Below, piece by piece: positions 25,401 to 33,476 of a DNA stretch of 64,000 nt. A model generated the notes under the pieces. That model searched no databases. It worked only from the letters and a program-made list of their open reading frames with translations, and was not told the DNA's origin. Positions within the stretch are counted from its first letter, which is position 1, and each line of letters begins with the position of its first letter. Both the position numbers and the translations under genes were made by a program. This stretch comes from an uncultured Oscillospiraceae bacterium. GTDB lineage: Bacteria; Bacillota; Clostridia; Oscillospirales; Ruminococcaceae. The stretch covers positions 248,001-312,000 of the forward strand of contig CAKSEY010000001.1 in assembly GCA_934448295.1 (NCBI GenBank), in the 5' to 3' direction.

Positions 25401-25638
25401 CAGCGGCTGCGCGGGGCATACCTCGGATATGCTGTTCGTTGACGAGGGATTCAGCTCCCTCGACCCGGAGAACGCACGCGTCGCCGCGAATGTGATAAGC
25501 CAGATAAGCGGCGGCGGGCGGACGATAGGCATAGTGTCCCATATTGACGCAATGAAGCAGCAGTTCAGCGACAACCGCATTGATGTTAAAAAGACCCGGG
25601 ACAGTGGCAGCGTTATCACCGAGTTCGTTTCGGATTAA
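22423..25638 (+). CDS. sbcC: Exonuclease subunit SbcC
   Basis: A 1071-residue Rad50-type SMC-like ATPase. N-terminal Walker A GDTGAGKTTIFDAI (about 34-47), two long coiled-coil arms rich in Ala/Glu/Lys, a zinc hook CPVC at about residue 544-547 (DECPVCHQKIH) that links two molecules, and the C-terminal signature GSLSGGERFQASFALA with Walker B MLFVDEGFSSLD. With SbcD it forms the ATP-driven nuclease complex. Start follows GGAGGTGCGTT inside sbcD. Confidence 0.95.
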   Translation: MTVEELRMCAFGPYRTVQSVDFRRFRGKVFLISGDTGAGKTTIFDAICFALFGEACGSLRQENSGTLRNQNAKPNDPSYVQLTFTADSGGRTERYFVQRVPDAFSGMTSDQETEKKTRAARGSKSTKQTEYANPWLDIGKASTLLCRQEGDVWRVVCTGKTDVGRKVAELIGFDAANFRQVSMLAQGEFDRFLNEDTKQRRETLRPIFGTQIYQDYEEVIRSWRNSLAAQNKAQNSAVSDIAAGLGIDGVFLLDNAQELIARIRELSGEKSARIAAIDSGMKRLRQLHDDNEKARGEVIRANKDIEDWEKARLELERLENGTEQMKRLEAELSRWRDAEKLRPEYSAWKQLSAEKTRAGRAAEEAANEAASAADSEKKALAAKELADSRSGEREALLNEIHELETLLPKVVEVQQIRGEIKKLAAGQSALEKALSEKNGERQALQEKLGLLTARLESCQELSGKLEAAQAELDSLTGKSGSAEGLLADLKKLGRMTAELDSLKEAAGAARRKAEAADRAHKEKLLAYHHDAALILAKDLNIGDECPVCHQKIHALDKSDLGSVTEWSAVEKAQKLLDSANGEYGDLNSAAVKKETERDSLRGTVSEKFSAVIGGELPESGAEQAVSAKLAQLREDIAAAQDRLKKCAEARDSLDGIRKQRTQAESAISELDAGISEIGEKLRALGERLAANRALEQEKGRDVGDRTEKDITGGIAEKTASAQNIARQKQQADEDYTRAVNRSSAAANAEKEKSARLAELESGLAAAESQLGQKLGEKGFADAEELSGLFREEGEIAARDEQIKKWRSDLASAAAVEKDRAQKISGSREKQKLDDFDSRNAEIQQELDKFSAERDVCVAAVSDFTSAENSVNGIMNQYSGQKRRLEIINKIAGAVIDKDKVTKENQSLEIYVQMNIFQGVIRKANECFEKLTGGKYSLALRTKAGSARESSGLDLDVCDNEMGRAFWRTVGSLSGGERFQASFALAMGFSEYTLSGCAGHTSDMLFVDEGFSSLDPENARVAANVISQISGGGRTIGIVSHIDAMKQQFSDNRIDVKKTRDSGSVITEFVSD

Positions 25639-25644
25639 GGTGCG

Positions 25645-25687
25645 CGGCATTTTTGCAGTATGAAAATACTATGAAAATGCCGTTTTT
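25645..25687 (+). terminator. Terminator after sbcC
   Basis: Stem CGGCATTTT (25645-25653) with AAAATGCCG (25674-25682), followed by five T. The loop contains a smaller AGTAT...ATACT stem. Confidence 0.85.
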
Positions 25688-25701
25688 CCAATATACGGCG
25701 C

Positions 25702-25731
25702 TTGACAGAATAAGTCGGAATGGTGTATAAT
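25702..25731 (+). promoter_or_regulatory. Promoter of the murein hydrolase activator gene
   Basis: TTGACA (25702-25707), 18 bp, TATAAT (25726-25731); leader about 95 nt. Confidence 0.8.
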
Positions 25732-25831
25732 TATTATGGCGATATCTGTATATGATTTGTGCGTTATTGCTATAACAGACTCCTGTCATGGACAGGGAAC
25801 AGAAAAGGCGCAAGACAAAGGGGTTTTACTC

Positions 25832-27178
25832 ATGGGGAATAAAGTAATGAAAGGAATAATGCGCAGAGCCTGCGCGGTGGCGGCGGCGCTGTTTGTGGCG
25901 GCGGCTCCGGTCATGACGGGCGGAAGCGGCGCTTTTGCAGACACCAAGGACTACGACCAGGAAATAGCCGAGCTTGAGCAAAAGGCGGAGCGCATAAAGG
26001 TGCAGAATCAGGAGCGCCAGCAGCAGATAGGAGACCTCAGCGATATCGTGGAGGCCAACGAGCAGCAGCAGACCCTCCTTGAAGAGCAGCTTGCCGGAAT
26101 AAACGACGAGATCAGCACCTACGGAAAGCTGATAACCACCCAGCAGGAAAAGGTGGCCGACAAGGAGACCGAGATATACCGCGTTGAGCAGGATATCGCC
26201 GCAAAGGAGTCGGAGATAGAAAAGACCCAGGGCGATATCGAGGCGCTGGAGGAGCAGAACAGGATCAATCTCCAGAAGTTCTCAAAGCTGATACGCGCCC
26301 TCTACATGAACAACACCTCCGACACCCTGCCGCTGCTGGAGGGCTCGGACGACTGGTACAACTTCTTTACATACGTTGACGTGGTGCAGAATATAAGCAG
26401 CCAGAACCTGGAGTTCATGAACGGCCTGCTGGACGATATCCACCAGCAGCAGGCGATGATCGCGGGGCTTGAGGACGATATTGCAAAGCTGAACAGCGAC
26501 AAGGCAGACCTGCTGGATAAAAAGACCGAGCTTGAAAATGAGCTCAGCGACCTTGAAAGCAAAAAGACCGAGGTTCAGGGGATCGCGCAGCAGCGCTCCG
26601 AGGATATCGCCGCCATCGCAAGCAAGAGCCAGAGCCTCCAGAATCAGGTATACCAGATACAGAGCGAGATGAACGCCTCCAACGCGGAGGTTGAAGCGAT
26701 AAACGAGTCGATAAAGGAGCTTATCCGTGAGAAGCAGCGCGAAAACAGCAACGCTCCGGTTTACAGCTCAGACGGCTTCAGATGGCCGCTGGACAGCAAT
26801 TTAAAGTTTATCACCACCTATTTCGGCTGGGACGCTGCCATGTCCAGGACGCATTACGGCATAGACGTTGGCAACGCTGGCATAGGCGGAAAGAATATCT
26901 ACGCAGCGCAGAGCGGCACGGTAATCACGGCATACGGTGACAGCGACTGGCACGGCGGCTTCGGAAACTACGTCATAATCGACCACGGCGGCGGACTTTC
27001 AACGGTTTATGCGCATTGCAGCGCAGTTACAGTGGCTGTGGGTCAGACGGTCAGCAAGGGTGATGTGATAGGCTATGTCGGCTCCACCGGCTGGTCTACC
27101 GGAAACCATCTGCATTTTGAGACACGTGTTGACGGTACTGCGGTAGACCCGTTCGGCTATGGGTACGAGTATGTTTAA
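25832..27178 (+). CDS. Murein hydrolase activator / M23 endopeptidase with coiled coil (EnvC-like)
   Basis: A 448-residue exported protein. Signal peptide to about residue 34 (ends SGAFA), a long coiled coil (about 40-310, rich in Glu/Gln/Lys; with a break at LYMNNTSDTLPLLEG), then a LytM/M23 domain (about 325-445) with HYGIDVG and HLHFETRVDG motifs. H and D of HxxxD and the HxH motif appear intact, so it may be an active zinc endopeptidase. Family members control cell separation by cutting or activating peptidoglycan hydrolases. Start choice: ATG 25832 gives a complete signal peptide; ATGs at 25847 and 25859 are possible. Confidence 0.88.
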   Translation: MGNKVMKGIMRRACAVAAALFVAAAPVMTGGSGAFADTKDYDQEIAELEQKAERIKVQNQERQQQIGDLSDIVEANEQQQTLLEEQLAGINDEISTYGKLITTQQEKVADKETEIYRVEQDIAAKESEIEKTQGDIEALEEQNRINLQKFSKLIRALYMNNTSDTLPLLEGSDDWYNFFTYVDVVQNISSQNLEFMNGLLDDIHQQQAMIAGLEDDIAKLNSDKADLLDKKTELENELSDLESKKTEVQGIAQQRSEDIAAIASKSQSLQNQVYQIQSEMNASNAEVEAINESIKELIREKQRENSNAPVYSSDGFRWPLDSNLKFITTYFGWDAAMSRTHYGIDVGNAGIGGKNIYAAQSGTVITAYGDSDWHGGFGNYVIIDHGGGLSTVYAHCSAVTVAVGQTVSKGDVIGYVGSTGWSTGNHLHFETRVDGTAVDPFGYGYEYV

Positions 27179-27209
27179 GGCGGGCGGCTCCCGTTAAGCG
27201 AATATCATA

Positions 27210-27248
27210 AAAACGCTGAATAAAGCACCCGCTTGTTCAGCGTTTTTT
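27210..27248 (+). terminator. Terminator after the M23 gene
   Basis: Stem AAAACGCTGAA (27210-27220) with TTCAGCGTTTT (27236-27246), followed by further T. Confidence 0.88.
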
Positions 27249-27329
27249 GGAATAACCGGAATCTCTGAGCAATGCCGCTGACAGGCTGTTCAGATATTCA
27301 CGGCGGCTGGTTTGGAAAGGAGTGTTGGC

Positions 27330-29264
27330 ATGGACGAAAAAAATCCTCAGGTACCCGGCGGTTCCCCGTCAGGCGGGGAGGTGTTCGTGGGACTGAACGT
27401 CCTCAGCAAGATAGGCGTTATCTTCATAATCATCGGAGTTATCGCCTTTTCGGCAGTATCCGGCGGAGTTATCGGCGAGTGGGGCAGGCTGGCGATGATC
27501 CTGGCGCTTGGCGGCGTCATGATATTCCTGGGCGAGCTGTTCCGGAAAAAGGATTCGCTGGTGTTCGGCAATACGCTGATATTCGGCGGGCTTTCGGAGC
27601 TGTTTGTTTCTGTGCTGGTTGGAAGATACGGGCTTAGCTGCACCGGCGACTGGGCTCTTCTGTTGGGCGGAATCACCGCGCTTGCCGGGCTGCTGCTTGC
27701 GGTGCGGCACAGGTCGCGCACAATTCTTATCATCACGGTGGCGGGCGGAATGCTGACCATCATCGCGGCGGCTTCTCCGGTGGGATATCTTCTCAGCGGA
27801 GTGCTGGCTGTGGCGCTCCATGCCGGGAATGCGCTGGTCTGCCGCAGATTCGGGTTTGCCGCTCCGCAGTTTGTTGGCGTGGGGCTTATATTCTACGAGG
27901 CTGTATACCTTCTGATGAATGACTGGGGTGCGGGGAAGTTCATCTTCATGAACGAGCTTTCGGGGATATACGCGATGGTTTTCCTTATCGCGGCGGGAGC
28001 CGTCTATGCGGGCGGGGCGCTCCTTGACAGCCTTGAAAGGAACGGCGCCATGTCTCCGGCGGGAATATTGCTGCTGGCGATACCGGAGGGTATGGCGCTG
28101 CTGCTTCCCGCGTTCTTCTTCATGGTTTCCCGGGTGGAGACAGGGGTCTCCTCGCTGATACTGGCGGCGGCGTATGTGGTCTGCCTTATGTATTTCGCGG
28201 GCAGAACAGGCAGCCGCAGCCGCGTGTGCGGGGTGTTGCTGAACCTGCTTCTTTCTGCGCTTGCCGTGTCGATATTGCGGCTGTTCCCGGCAGGGTGGTC
28301 GTACATGGTGTTCCATGTGTTCGCGGCGGCTGTCGCGGCTGCGGGGCTGTTTTCCGACAGGAAGCTGCTCCGCTGCTGGGGCTATGGCGCGCTTGGTTTT
28401 GCGGAGCTGCTGTTTATTTTCGACAGACTGACGCACTGGGAAAACTCCGGGCTGCGTATTGCGGCTTTTTCGCTGAATGTGGTTCTCTGGGCGGCGCTGA
28501 TGGCTGTGTTTGCGGTGAAAGGCAGGCGCGGGCTGAGATTCCAGTGCTATTCGGTGGCGGCGGTGTTCAACGCCGGATTTTTCGGATTGTGGCTTATTTC
28601 AGACGTGCTGGCGCCGGCACTGCAAAAAAGCAGCGGCTCAGGTCATCTGTATGGGAATCTTCTGATGGCGGCGATGTGGATGCTCCTTGGTTTTGCGGCG
28701 GGCAAGCTGGGGTTCCTGAGAAAGGGCGTTTCTGCCGGAACCTCGGTCGCGCTGTATTCCTGCGGATTATTGACGCTGCTTGCGGTGAATTTCGATTTTA
28801 TGAAGGATAATGGCGGACTGCTGGCGGTAATAGTATACTGCGCGGTGAATTTCGCGTCGGTGCTGTCGGCGCTGGATATGGCGCTGCTGATAAAGTCGCT
28901 CGCCCCGAAATTCGCCCGGGCGGTGGGTCTGGTGACCTCGCTGTATGGGCTTATGACCCTGACTGTGGTGCTTGGAGTAAACGGCTGGGTGGCGTTCACA
29001 AGCTGCATTATCAGCATAGCCTACCTGGTCACTGCCGCCGCGTGGATAGGCATAGGCTTCGCTAAAAGAAACGCGCTGCTGCGGCGGTTTGGTCTGGCGC
29101 TGGCGCTGTTTTCCTCGGCAAAGCTGTTCCTGTTTGATTTCCGGGGAATCGACGCGGTGGGCAGGACTCTGATGTTCATCGGCTTTGGCGTGACTCTGCT
29201 GGCGATATCGTTCACCTACGGCTGCTTTGAAAAGCGGCTGCGGGATAAGGAGCGGCGCGGGTGA
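27330..29264 (+). CDS. DUF2339-type polytopic membrane protein
   Basis: A 644-residue protein with roughly 18-20 membrane segments and almost no soluble part after a short Pro/Gly-rich N-terminus. The early section (LSKIGVIFIIIGVIAFSAV..GRLAMILALGGVMIFLGELFRKKDSLVFGNTLIFGG) matches the pattern of DUF2339 membrane proteins, in which a run of paired helices follows a WLNRIG-like start. Function is unknown. ATG 27330 follows GGAAAGGAGTGTTGGC. It is the only gene between two terminators. Confidence 0.7.
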   Translation: MDEKNPQVPGGSPSGGEVFVGLNVLSKIGVIFIIIGVIAFSAVSGGVIGEWGRLAMILALGGVMIFLGELFRKKDSLVFGNTLIFGGLSELFVSVLVGRYGLSCTGDWALLLGGITALAGLLLAVRHRSRTILIITVAGGMLTIIAAASPVGYLLSGVLAVALHAGNALVCRRFGFAAPQFVGVGLIFYEAVYLLMNDWGAGKFIFMNELSGIYAMVFLIAAGAVYAGGALLDSLERNGAMSPAGILLLAIPEGMALLLPAFFFMVSRVETGVSSLILAAAYVVCLMYFAGRTGSRSRVCGVLLNLLLSALAVSILRLFPAGWSYMVFHVFAAAVAAAGLFSDRKLLRCWGYGALGFAELLFIFDRLTHWENSGLRIAAFSLNVVLWAALMAVFAVKGRRGLRFQCYSVAAVFNAGFFGLWLISDVLAPALQKSSGSGHLYGNLLMAAMWMLLGFAAGKLGFLRKGVSAGTSVALYSCGLLTLLAVNFDFMKDNGGLLAVIVYCAVNFASVLSALDMALLIKSLAPKFARAVGLVTSLYGLMTLTVVLGVNGWVAFTSCIISIAYLVTAAAWIGIGFAKRNALLRRFGLALALFSSAKLFLFDFRGIDAVGRTLMFIGFGVTLLAISFTYGCFEKRLRDKERRG

Positions 29265-29290
29265 AGCCTTCAGCCGCACAATTATAAAAA

Positions 29291-29327
29291 AAGAGCCCGT
29301 AAGACTCGGCGGGCTCTTGAATTTTTC
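29291..29327 (+). terminator. Terminator after the DUF2339 gene
   Basis: Stem AAGAGCCCG (29291-29299) with CGGGCTCTT (29310-29318), then GAATTTTT. Confidence 0.85.
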
Positions 29328-29345
29328 ACTAGTTTATGGTACAAT
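29317..29345 (+). promoter_or_regulatory. Promoter of the PBP1-GGDEF gene
   Basis: TTGAAT (29317-29322), 17 bp, TACAAT (29340-29345). It starts within the tail of the preceding terminator. Confidence 0.6.
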
Positions 29346-29420
29346 AAATGAAGAGAATTTGTGCGTTTTTATGCACGCATTAAGTATAGATGATATTATT
29401 TTCGAGGGAGGGATAAAATT

Positions 29421-31340
29421 ATGCTAAACAGCGTCAAGACAGTCGGGATATGCTGCGCGGCTGCCAACAAGGAGCCGACAAAGCCCGTGCTTGACAGCCT
29501 CTCGGATATCGTCAGCGCCAATGAAAATTACCGAATGCTGATTTTCCAGTGCTTCGGGGATATGTATTACAGCTCCGGCAGCAAGGACGGCGAATCCTCT
29601 ATTTTCAGCCTTATAAATTACGATATGCTGGACGCGATGATAATTATTCCGGCGTCCATACACGACCGCACGGTCATTGAGTCCATAGTCGCGGGCTGCC
29701 GGGAGCATAAGGTGCCGCTGATTTCCGTGGATATCCCTCTGCCCGGGGCGTTCTGCGTTTCCTTTGACTACGGCGAGGCTTTCGGGCAGATCGTGGAGCA
29801 CATGATATTCTGGCACGGCTGCCGCAGGATAAAGCTTATCGCGGGCGTAAAGGGAAATCCGTTCTCCGAAACCCGCATAAATAGCTGCCGCGATATCATG
29901 AAGCAGCACGGGCTTGTCCTGGGCGATGGGGATATATACTACGGCGATTTCTGGGATGACCCCACGTTTGAGGTCATGGACAGGTTTTTTGAGAGCGGCG
30001 AGGAGCTTCCGGAAGCGTTTATCTGCTGCAACGACACAATGGCTATGGCGGTCTGCCTGAAGCTCGGCGAGCACGGAATAAAGGTGCCGGACGACGTGTT
30101 TGTGACCGGATTCGACGGCATAGCCATCGAGAAATATCACAGGCCGCGTCTTACCACGGCGGTGCGTAATGACAAAGAGCTTGCCCGCACGCTGGTGGAC
30201 ATGGTGGATAAGGTATTCGCGGACAGGAGCCTTGCGCCCTACACCGAGGAGCTTCCGTATGAGCCGGTGTTCAGCGAGAGCTGCGGCTGCGCCTGCCATG
30301 ACGAGGTGCGTGCGAACGCGCAGCTTGCGGAGTATGTCAAGGGCTATTCCTACTCGCTGAACTACGAGGAATACATCAACATTATGGAGAACACCGCGGC
30401 TGCCGACCCTGTCCCGGACAATGTTCAGAAGGCTGTGGAGAAGTACTGCTGCGGGAATTCGCTGGTGTGCCTTACGGACGAATTCTGCCGGTTCCTCAGC
30501 GCGGAGCCCCGGGAGCCTCTGCATGCGTTCAGCCGGTTCGGCGAAATGCACGTTTTCGCCTGCACCAACACCGGGGGCAAGAAAAATCTTGACGGCACGG
30601 TGTTCCCGGCTTCGCGGATAATGCCGCAGTTTGACGCGGTTATGGCGGAGGACAGAATGACGTTCCTTATTCCGCTGTTCTTCCAGAACAATGTGCACGG
30701 ATATCTTATTACGCCGTATGTCCGGGACGACCATCACAGCGAGCGGCTGTACACATTCTGCAACAGCCTTGACCGCTGCCTTGAGAATATGCGCACGCAC
30801 GAGCATATGCGGGCGCTCAACCGCCGACTGGAGTTCATGTTCACGCATGACCAGCTAACGCAGATATATAACCGCTACGGCTTCTATCAGGGCTTCCGGG
30901 AGGAATACGAGGCGCGGGGCGGCGAGGACTGCGACGTGTTTATTGTATCAGCGGACATGAACGACATGAAGTACATCAACGATAATTTCGGCCATGCGGA
31001 GGGGGACGAAGCGCTGTGCATGATAGCCAGGGCGCTGACCTGCGCTTCCGAAAGCGTTGGCGGGGGAGTTATCTGTTCGCGGTTCGGCGGAGACGAATTT
31101 GTGGCGGCGAAGATATGCTCCGGCGACGCGGCTCAGCAGGCTGAGGAATACCGCCGCAGCTTTTCGCAGAAGCTGGCGGAGATAAATCTCGCATCCGGCA
31201 AGAAATATCAGGTTCAGGTGGGATTCGGAGTGTATTCTGCTTCGCTTTCCGCCGTGGATTCCATAGACGGGCTTATCGAGCTTGCCGACAGGCTGATGTA
31301 TTCCGACAAGGCGAAGCATAAAAGGCACCCGAGAAAATAA
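29421..31340 (+). CDS. Diguanylate cyclase with LacI-type (PBP1) ligand-binding domain
   Basis: A 639-residue protein. Residues about 5-290 follow the type 1 periplasmic-binding/LacI core fold (VDIPLPGAFCVSFDYGEAFGQIVEHMI, RRIKLIAG, FICCNDTMAMAVCLKLGEHGIKVPDDVFVTGFDGI) but without a helix-turn-helix. A middle region (about 310-470) resembles nothing I can name and may be GAF-like. The C-terminal GGDEF domain (about 475-635) has HDQLTQIYNRYGF and an intact RFGGDEF active site at about 553-559. There is no signal peptide or membrane helix, so a cytoplasmic sugar-like ligand probably tunes c-di-GMP synthesis. It is monocistronic. Confidence 0.85.
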   Translation: MLNSVKTVGICCAAANKEPTKPVLDSLSDIVSANENYRMLIFQCFGDMYYSSGSKDGESSIFSLINYDMLDAMIIIPASIHDRTVIESIVAGCREHKVPLISVDIPLPGAFCVSFDYGEAFGQIVEHMIFWHGCRRIKLIAGVKGNPFSETRINSCRDIMKQHGLVLGDGDIYYGDFWDDPTFEVMDRFFESGEELPEAFICCNDTMAMAVCLKLGEHGIKVPDDVFVTGFDGIAIEKYHRPRLTTAVRNDKELARTLVDMVDKVFADRSLAPYTEELPYEPVFSESCGCACHDEVRANAQLAEYVKGYSYSLNYEEYINIMENTAAADPVPDNVQKAVEKYCCGNSLVCLTDEFCRFLSAEPREPLHAFSRFGEMHVFACTNTGGKKNLDGTVFPASRIMPQFDAVMAEDRMTFLIPLFFQNNVHGYLITPYVRDDHHSERLYTFCNSLDRCLENMRTHEHMRALNRRLEFMFTHDQLTQIYNRYGFYQGFREEYEARGGEDCDVFIVSADMNDMKYINDNFGHAEGDEALCMIARALTCASESVGGGVICSRFGGDEFVAAKICSGDAAQQAEEYRRSFSQKLAEINLASGKKYQVQVGFGVYSASLSAVDSIDGLIELADRLMYSDKAKHKRHPRK

Positions 31341-31347
31341 ACAAGCT

Positions 31348-31373
31348 GAGGGAGAGCAATTTTGCTCTCCCTC
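31348..31373. terminator. Bidirectional hairpin between converging genes
   Basis: A 12-bp stem GAGGGAGAGCAA / TTGCTCTCCCTC with a 2-nt centre. It sits between the GGDEF gene and the converging DUF2726 gene; the U-tracts are weak on both sides. Confidence 0.65.
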
Positions 31374-31374
31374 T

Positions 31375-31477
31375 AGGCTGTCGATAAACACTCATCTTCG
31401 TTGTCAGCGGCATTTCGGCAGGCATAAAGCCTAACCGAAATGCCGCTTCCTAGAATCTGAGTGCTTCTCGACAGCCT
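31375..31477. repeat. 103-bp nested inverted-repeat element
   Basis: Outer arms AGGCTGTCGA (31375-31384) plus ACTCA pair with TGAGT plus TCGACAGCCT (right arm ending 31477); inner arms GCGGCATTTCGG (31407-31418) and CCGAAATGCCGC (31435-31446) pair perfectly, with a small GGC...GCC tip. The whole could fold as one long interrupted hairpin on either strand. It could be a palindromic mobile repeat, an RNA element or a strong double terminator. Confidence 0.65.
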
Positions 31478-31480
31478 GTT

Positions 31481-31942
31481 TTATAATTTTTTCAGCGCGG
31501 CGGTGAGCACCGCTTCAACGTCCTCTTTCAGCGAACGTATGCGCACCAGCCTGTCGCCGAAAATCGCGTTTTTCAGGCGGTCGTTCTTCTGGGCGCGCTC
31601 GGTCTCGTGGCTGCGGTCGTCAAGCTCTATCAGCAGCACGATGTTCATGTCGTAGTCGCACAGCAGGAAATCAACGTGCTTCGACTTTATTTTGTTGAAC
31701 CACTTCTGCCAGTCCTTGGTGCCTTTCTTTATGGAAACGATGTCCGCGACCCGGACTTTCGGGCAGATCTGGAGCTCCAGCTTGTCCGCGATCGGCTTCA
31801 GAATACGGTAAAATGCCCGCTCACGCTCAGTGAGTATCGTTTCGTTCATGATATACGGCAGCTTCTCATGGAGCCGCAGGTATATCCATATCAGTATTGC
31901 GGCGGCGATAAGCGCCAGACCTATCCAGGGTAAATAATCCAA
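31481..31942 (-). CDS. DUF2726 protein, membrane-anchored
   Basis: A 153-residue protein with one N-terminal membrane helix (about residues 4-22) and a DUF2726 domain: LTERERAFYRILKPIADK, ICPKVRVADIV, KHVDFLLCDYDMNIVLLIELDDRSH and RLVRI. The VDF...IELDD pattern resembles the core of PD-(D/E)xK nuclease-fold proteins, so a nuclease origin is plausible though activity is unproven. I take the TTG at 31942, 7 bp after GGAGG, as the start; the ATG at 31969 lies upstream of that ribosome site. Confidence 0.78.
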   Translation of the reverse strand: MDYLPWIGLALIAAAILIWIYLRLHEKLPYIMNETILTERERAFYRILKPIADKLELQICPKVRVADIVSIKKGTKDWQKWFNKIKSKHVDFLLCDYDMNIVLLIELDDRSHETERAQKNDRLKNAIFGDRLVRIRSLKEDVEAVLTAALKKL

Positions 31943-32019
31943 ATCAAGACCTCCGGGGGAATGATACATTCGATTATATCACGTTGTCCCCGGAGTGTCA
32001 AGCTTTTTTTGATACAGTT

Positions 32020-33234
32020 TCAGCCGTCGATTCCCGCGATATTATCGCCTGACGGGAAATAGCGGTATGCCGCCCTCGACCATAGGTACCATGTATCTCC
32101 GCTTCTGTACAGCATATAGCAGGCGGGCGGAGCGCCGTCAGCGGGTGCGTCGTACCACTCGTTGGCGTCGGCGGTGAACGTGTACTCGCTTATGCGCCCC
32201 TCAACACGGTATTTCGCGCTGAAATTCACCAGCCATGAGCTTTCGGATATCTCCCAGTTTTCAAGGGACTTCCAGATATTGTTTTCGTCCGGCTCCTTGT
32301 AATCCTGGAGATGTGTGGTGTACACCTCGTCTGTTCTGCCGAAGATTTCGGCGGCGATATCCTTGTATTCAAGTATGCGGAATTCCCGGTAGTAGGATTC
32401 GTCCATCATGCTCTGGAGGTACTTTTCCGCAAGAATATCCAGCGCGGACTGAGCCGCCTGCTCCTCGGTCATGCCGGAGGAATCCAGCTCGCAGGATACG
32501 ACAACCGGAGATGTGGAATAGCTGTAAGCCGCGGCATACTGCACCGGCGGAAGCCCCTGCGGTTTCCCGCCCGGGAACACATAGTATTTCCCCGCTGTGA
32601 AATCAAACCGCCATACGTTCCCGTCTGAATCCGTCAGGGAATCGTGCTCGTGATCCGCTTCTGCGAATTCCGGGAGATTCACTGTCTCGTCCAGACCGCC
32701 GCCGATATAGGAGTAGTCTCCGGTGAACAGCGTCAGCCCGCCGCCCTTTGAAGCCCAGAACTGCGCCGATACTCCGGAATCGTCAGCAAAATACGGGATA
32801 TACAGCGTTCCGCCCCACAGCTCGTAGAAGTGTATTCCGCTTCGGGCGGGGTCTAATTCCATATCGGTGCCGACGACCTTCGAATCCTTCGCTTCTCCGT
32901 AGGAATACAGCCCGATATTCAGCGTTTCGCAGCGGAATGTGCCGTTTTCCTGCTCTGCTGTGCCGATTCCGTACAGCACCGCGCAGGACTCGTCCCCCGC
33001 CATATATGAGAAAACCTTGTCCGCGCCGAATTTCTCTGCGAAGTCATCCTTAGCGGGGTCGGATTCGTCTACTGCGGCGGGGATCTCCTCGGCGGTGGAG
33101 CGCTCTCCGGTGACGGTGGCTTCGGCTGTTGCGTTGGGAACGCTCTCCTGTCTGCTTGGCTTGGTCTCCCGGGATACGCAGGCACTCAGCATAAGGCAGG
33201 CGGCCAGTGCGGATGTTATTCTGGATATTTTCAT
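32020..33234 (-). CDS. Lipoprotein of unknown function
   Basis: A 404-residue exported protein with a lipobox (ACLMLSAC, Cys19) followed by a Ser/Thr/Glu-rich linker (20-60). The rest is rich in aromatic and acidic residues; ALYSYGEAKDSKVV, HFYELWGGTLYIPYF and WYDAPADGAPPACYMLYRSGDTWYLWSRAAYR-like strands suggest beta-propeller or beta-sandwich structure, but no family is recognised. It is divergent from the LytTR regulator gene, and a TGTAACC motif like those at that regulator's promoter lies 47 bp upstream of its start, so it may belong to the same regulon. Confidence 0.7.
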   Translation of the reverse strand: MKISRITSALAACLMLSACVSRETKPSRQESVPNATAEATVTGERSTAEEIPAAVDESDPAKDDFAEKFGADKVFSYMAGDESCAVLYGIGTAEQENGTFRCETLNIGLYSYGEAKDSKVVGTDMELDPARSGIHFYELWGGTLYIPYFADDSGVSAQFWASKGGGLTLFTGDYSYIGGGLDETVNLPEFAEADHEHDSLTDSDGNVWRFDFTAGKYYVFPGGKPQGLPPVQYAAAYSYSTSPVVVSCELDSSGMTEEQAAQSALDILAEKYLQSMMDESYYREFRILEYKDIAAEIFGRTDEVYTTHLQDYKEPDENNIWKSLENWEISESSWLVNFSAKYRVEGRISEYTFTADANEWYDAPADGAPPACYMLYRSGDTWYLWSRAAYRYFPSGDNIAGIDG

Positions 33235-33280
33235 ATAGATATACCTCCATTCACTAAATAAAACAAATTTCCGCAGGAAA

Positions 33281-33287
33281 GGTTACA
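33281..33287 (-). promoter_or_regulatory. TGTAACC motif upstream of the lipoprotein gene
   Basis: Minus-strand TGTAACC in the divergent lipoprotein / LytTR intergenic region. Same motif and orientation relative to the gene as in the promoters at 33381-33444 and 36447-36535. Confidence 0.45.
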
Positions 33288-33380
33288 AAACATCATCTGC
33301 AAATATTTGTAATTTATCGCAAGATGTTGATGTGATGTTAAGGCAATATGCACAAATTGATTGCTCTTAATACTAACCGT

Positions 33381-33444
33381 TGTAACACATATGAAGATTT
33401 ATGTAACCAACAAATTGACAATTTATATTAGTAAGTTATATAAT
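33381..33444 (+). promoter_or_regulatory. Promoter of the LytTR/GHKL two-component genes with two TGTAAC motifs
   Basis: TTGACA (33415-33420), 18 bp, TATAAT (33439-33444). TGTAACA (33381-33387) and TGTAACC (33402-33408) lie upstream in the same orientation, exactly 21 bp apart, the second ending 6 bp before the -35 box. Two helical turns of spacing and direct orientation are typical of LytTR-domain sites. Confidence 0.7.
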
Positions 33445-33476
33445 AGTCTTGTAAAACTAATAATGGAGGCGGCAAA

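Noticed and set aside
24316..25650. A 444-codon open frame antisense to sbcC
   Set aside because: Shadow of the SbcC coiled coil and C-terminal ATPase region.
29424..30848. A 474-codon open frame antisense to the PBP1-GGDEF gene
   Set aside because: Shadow; no ribosome site, and the plus frame has two recognisable domains.
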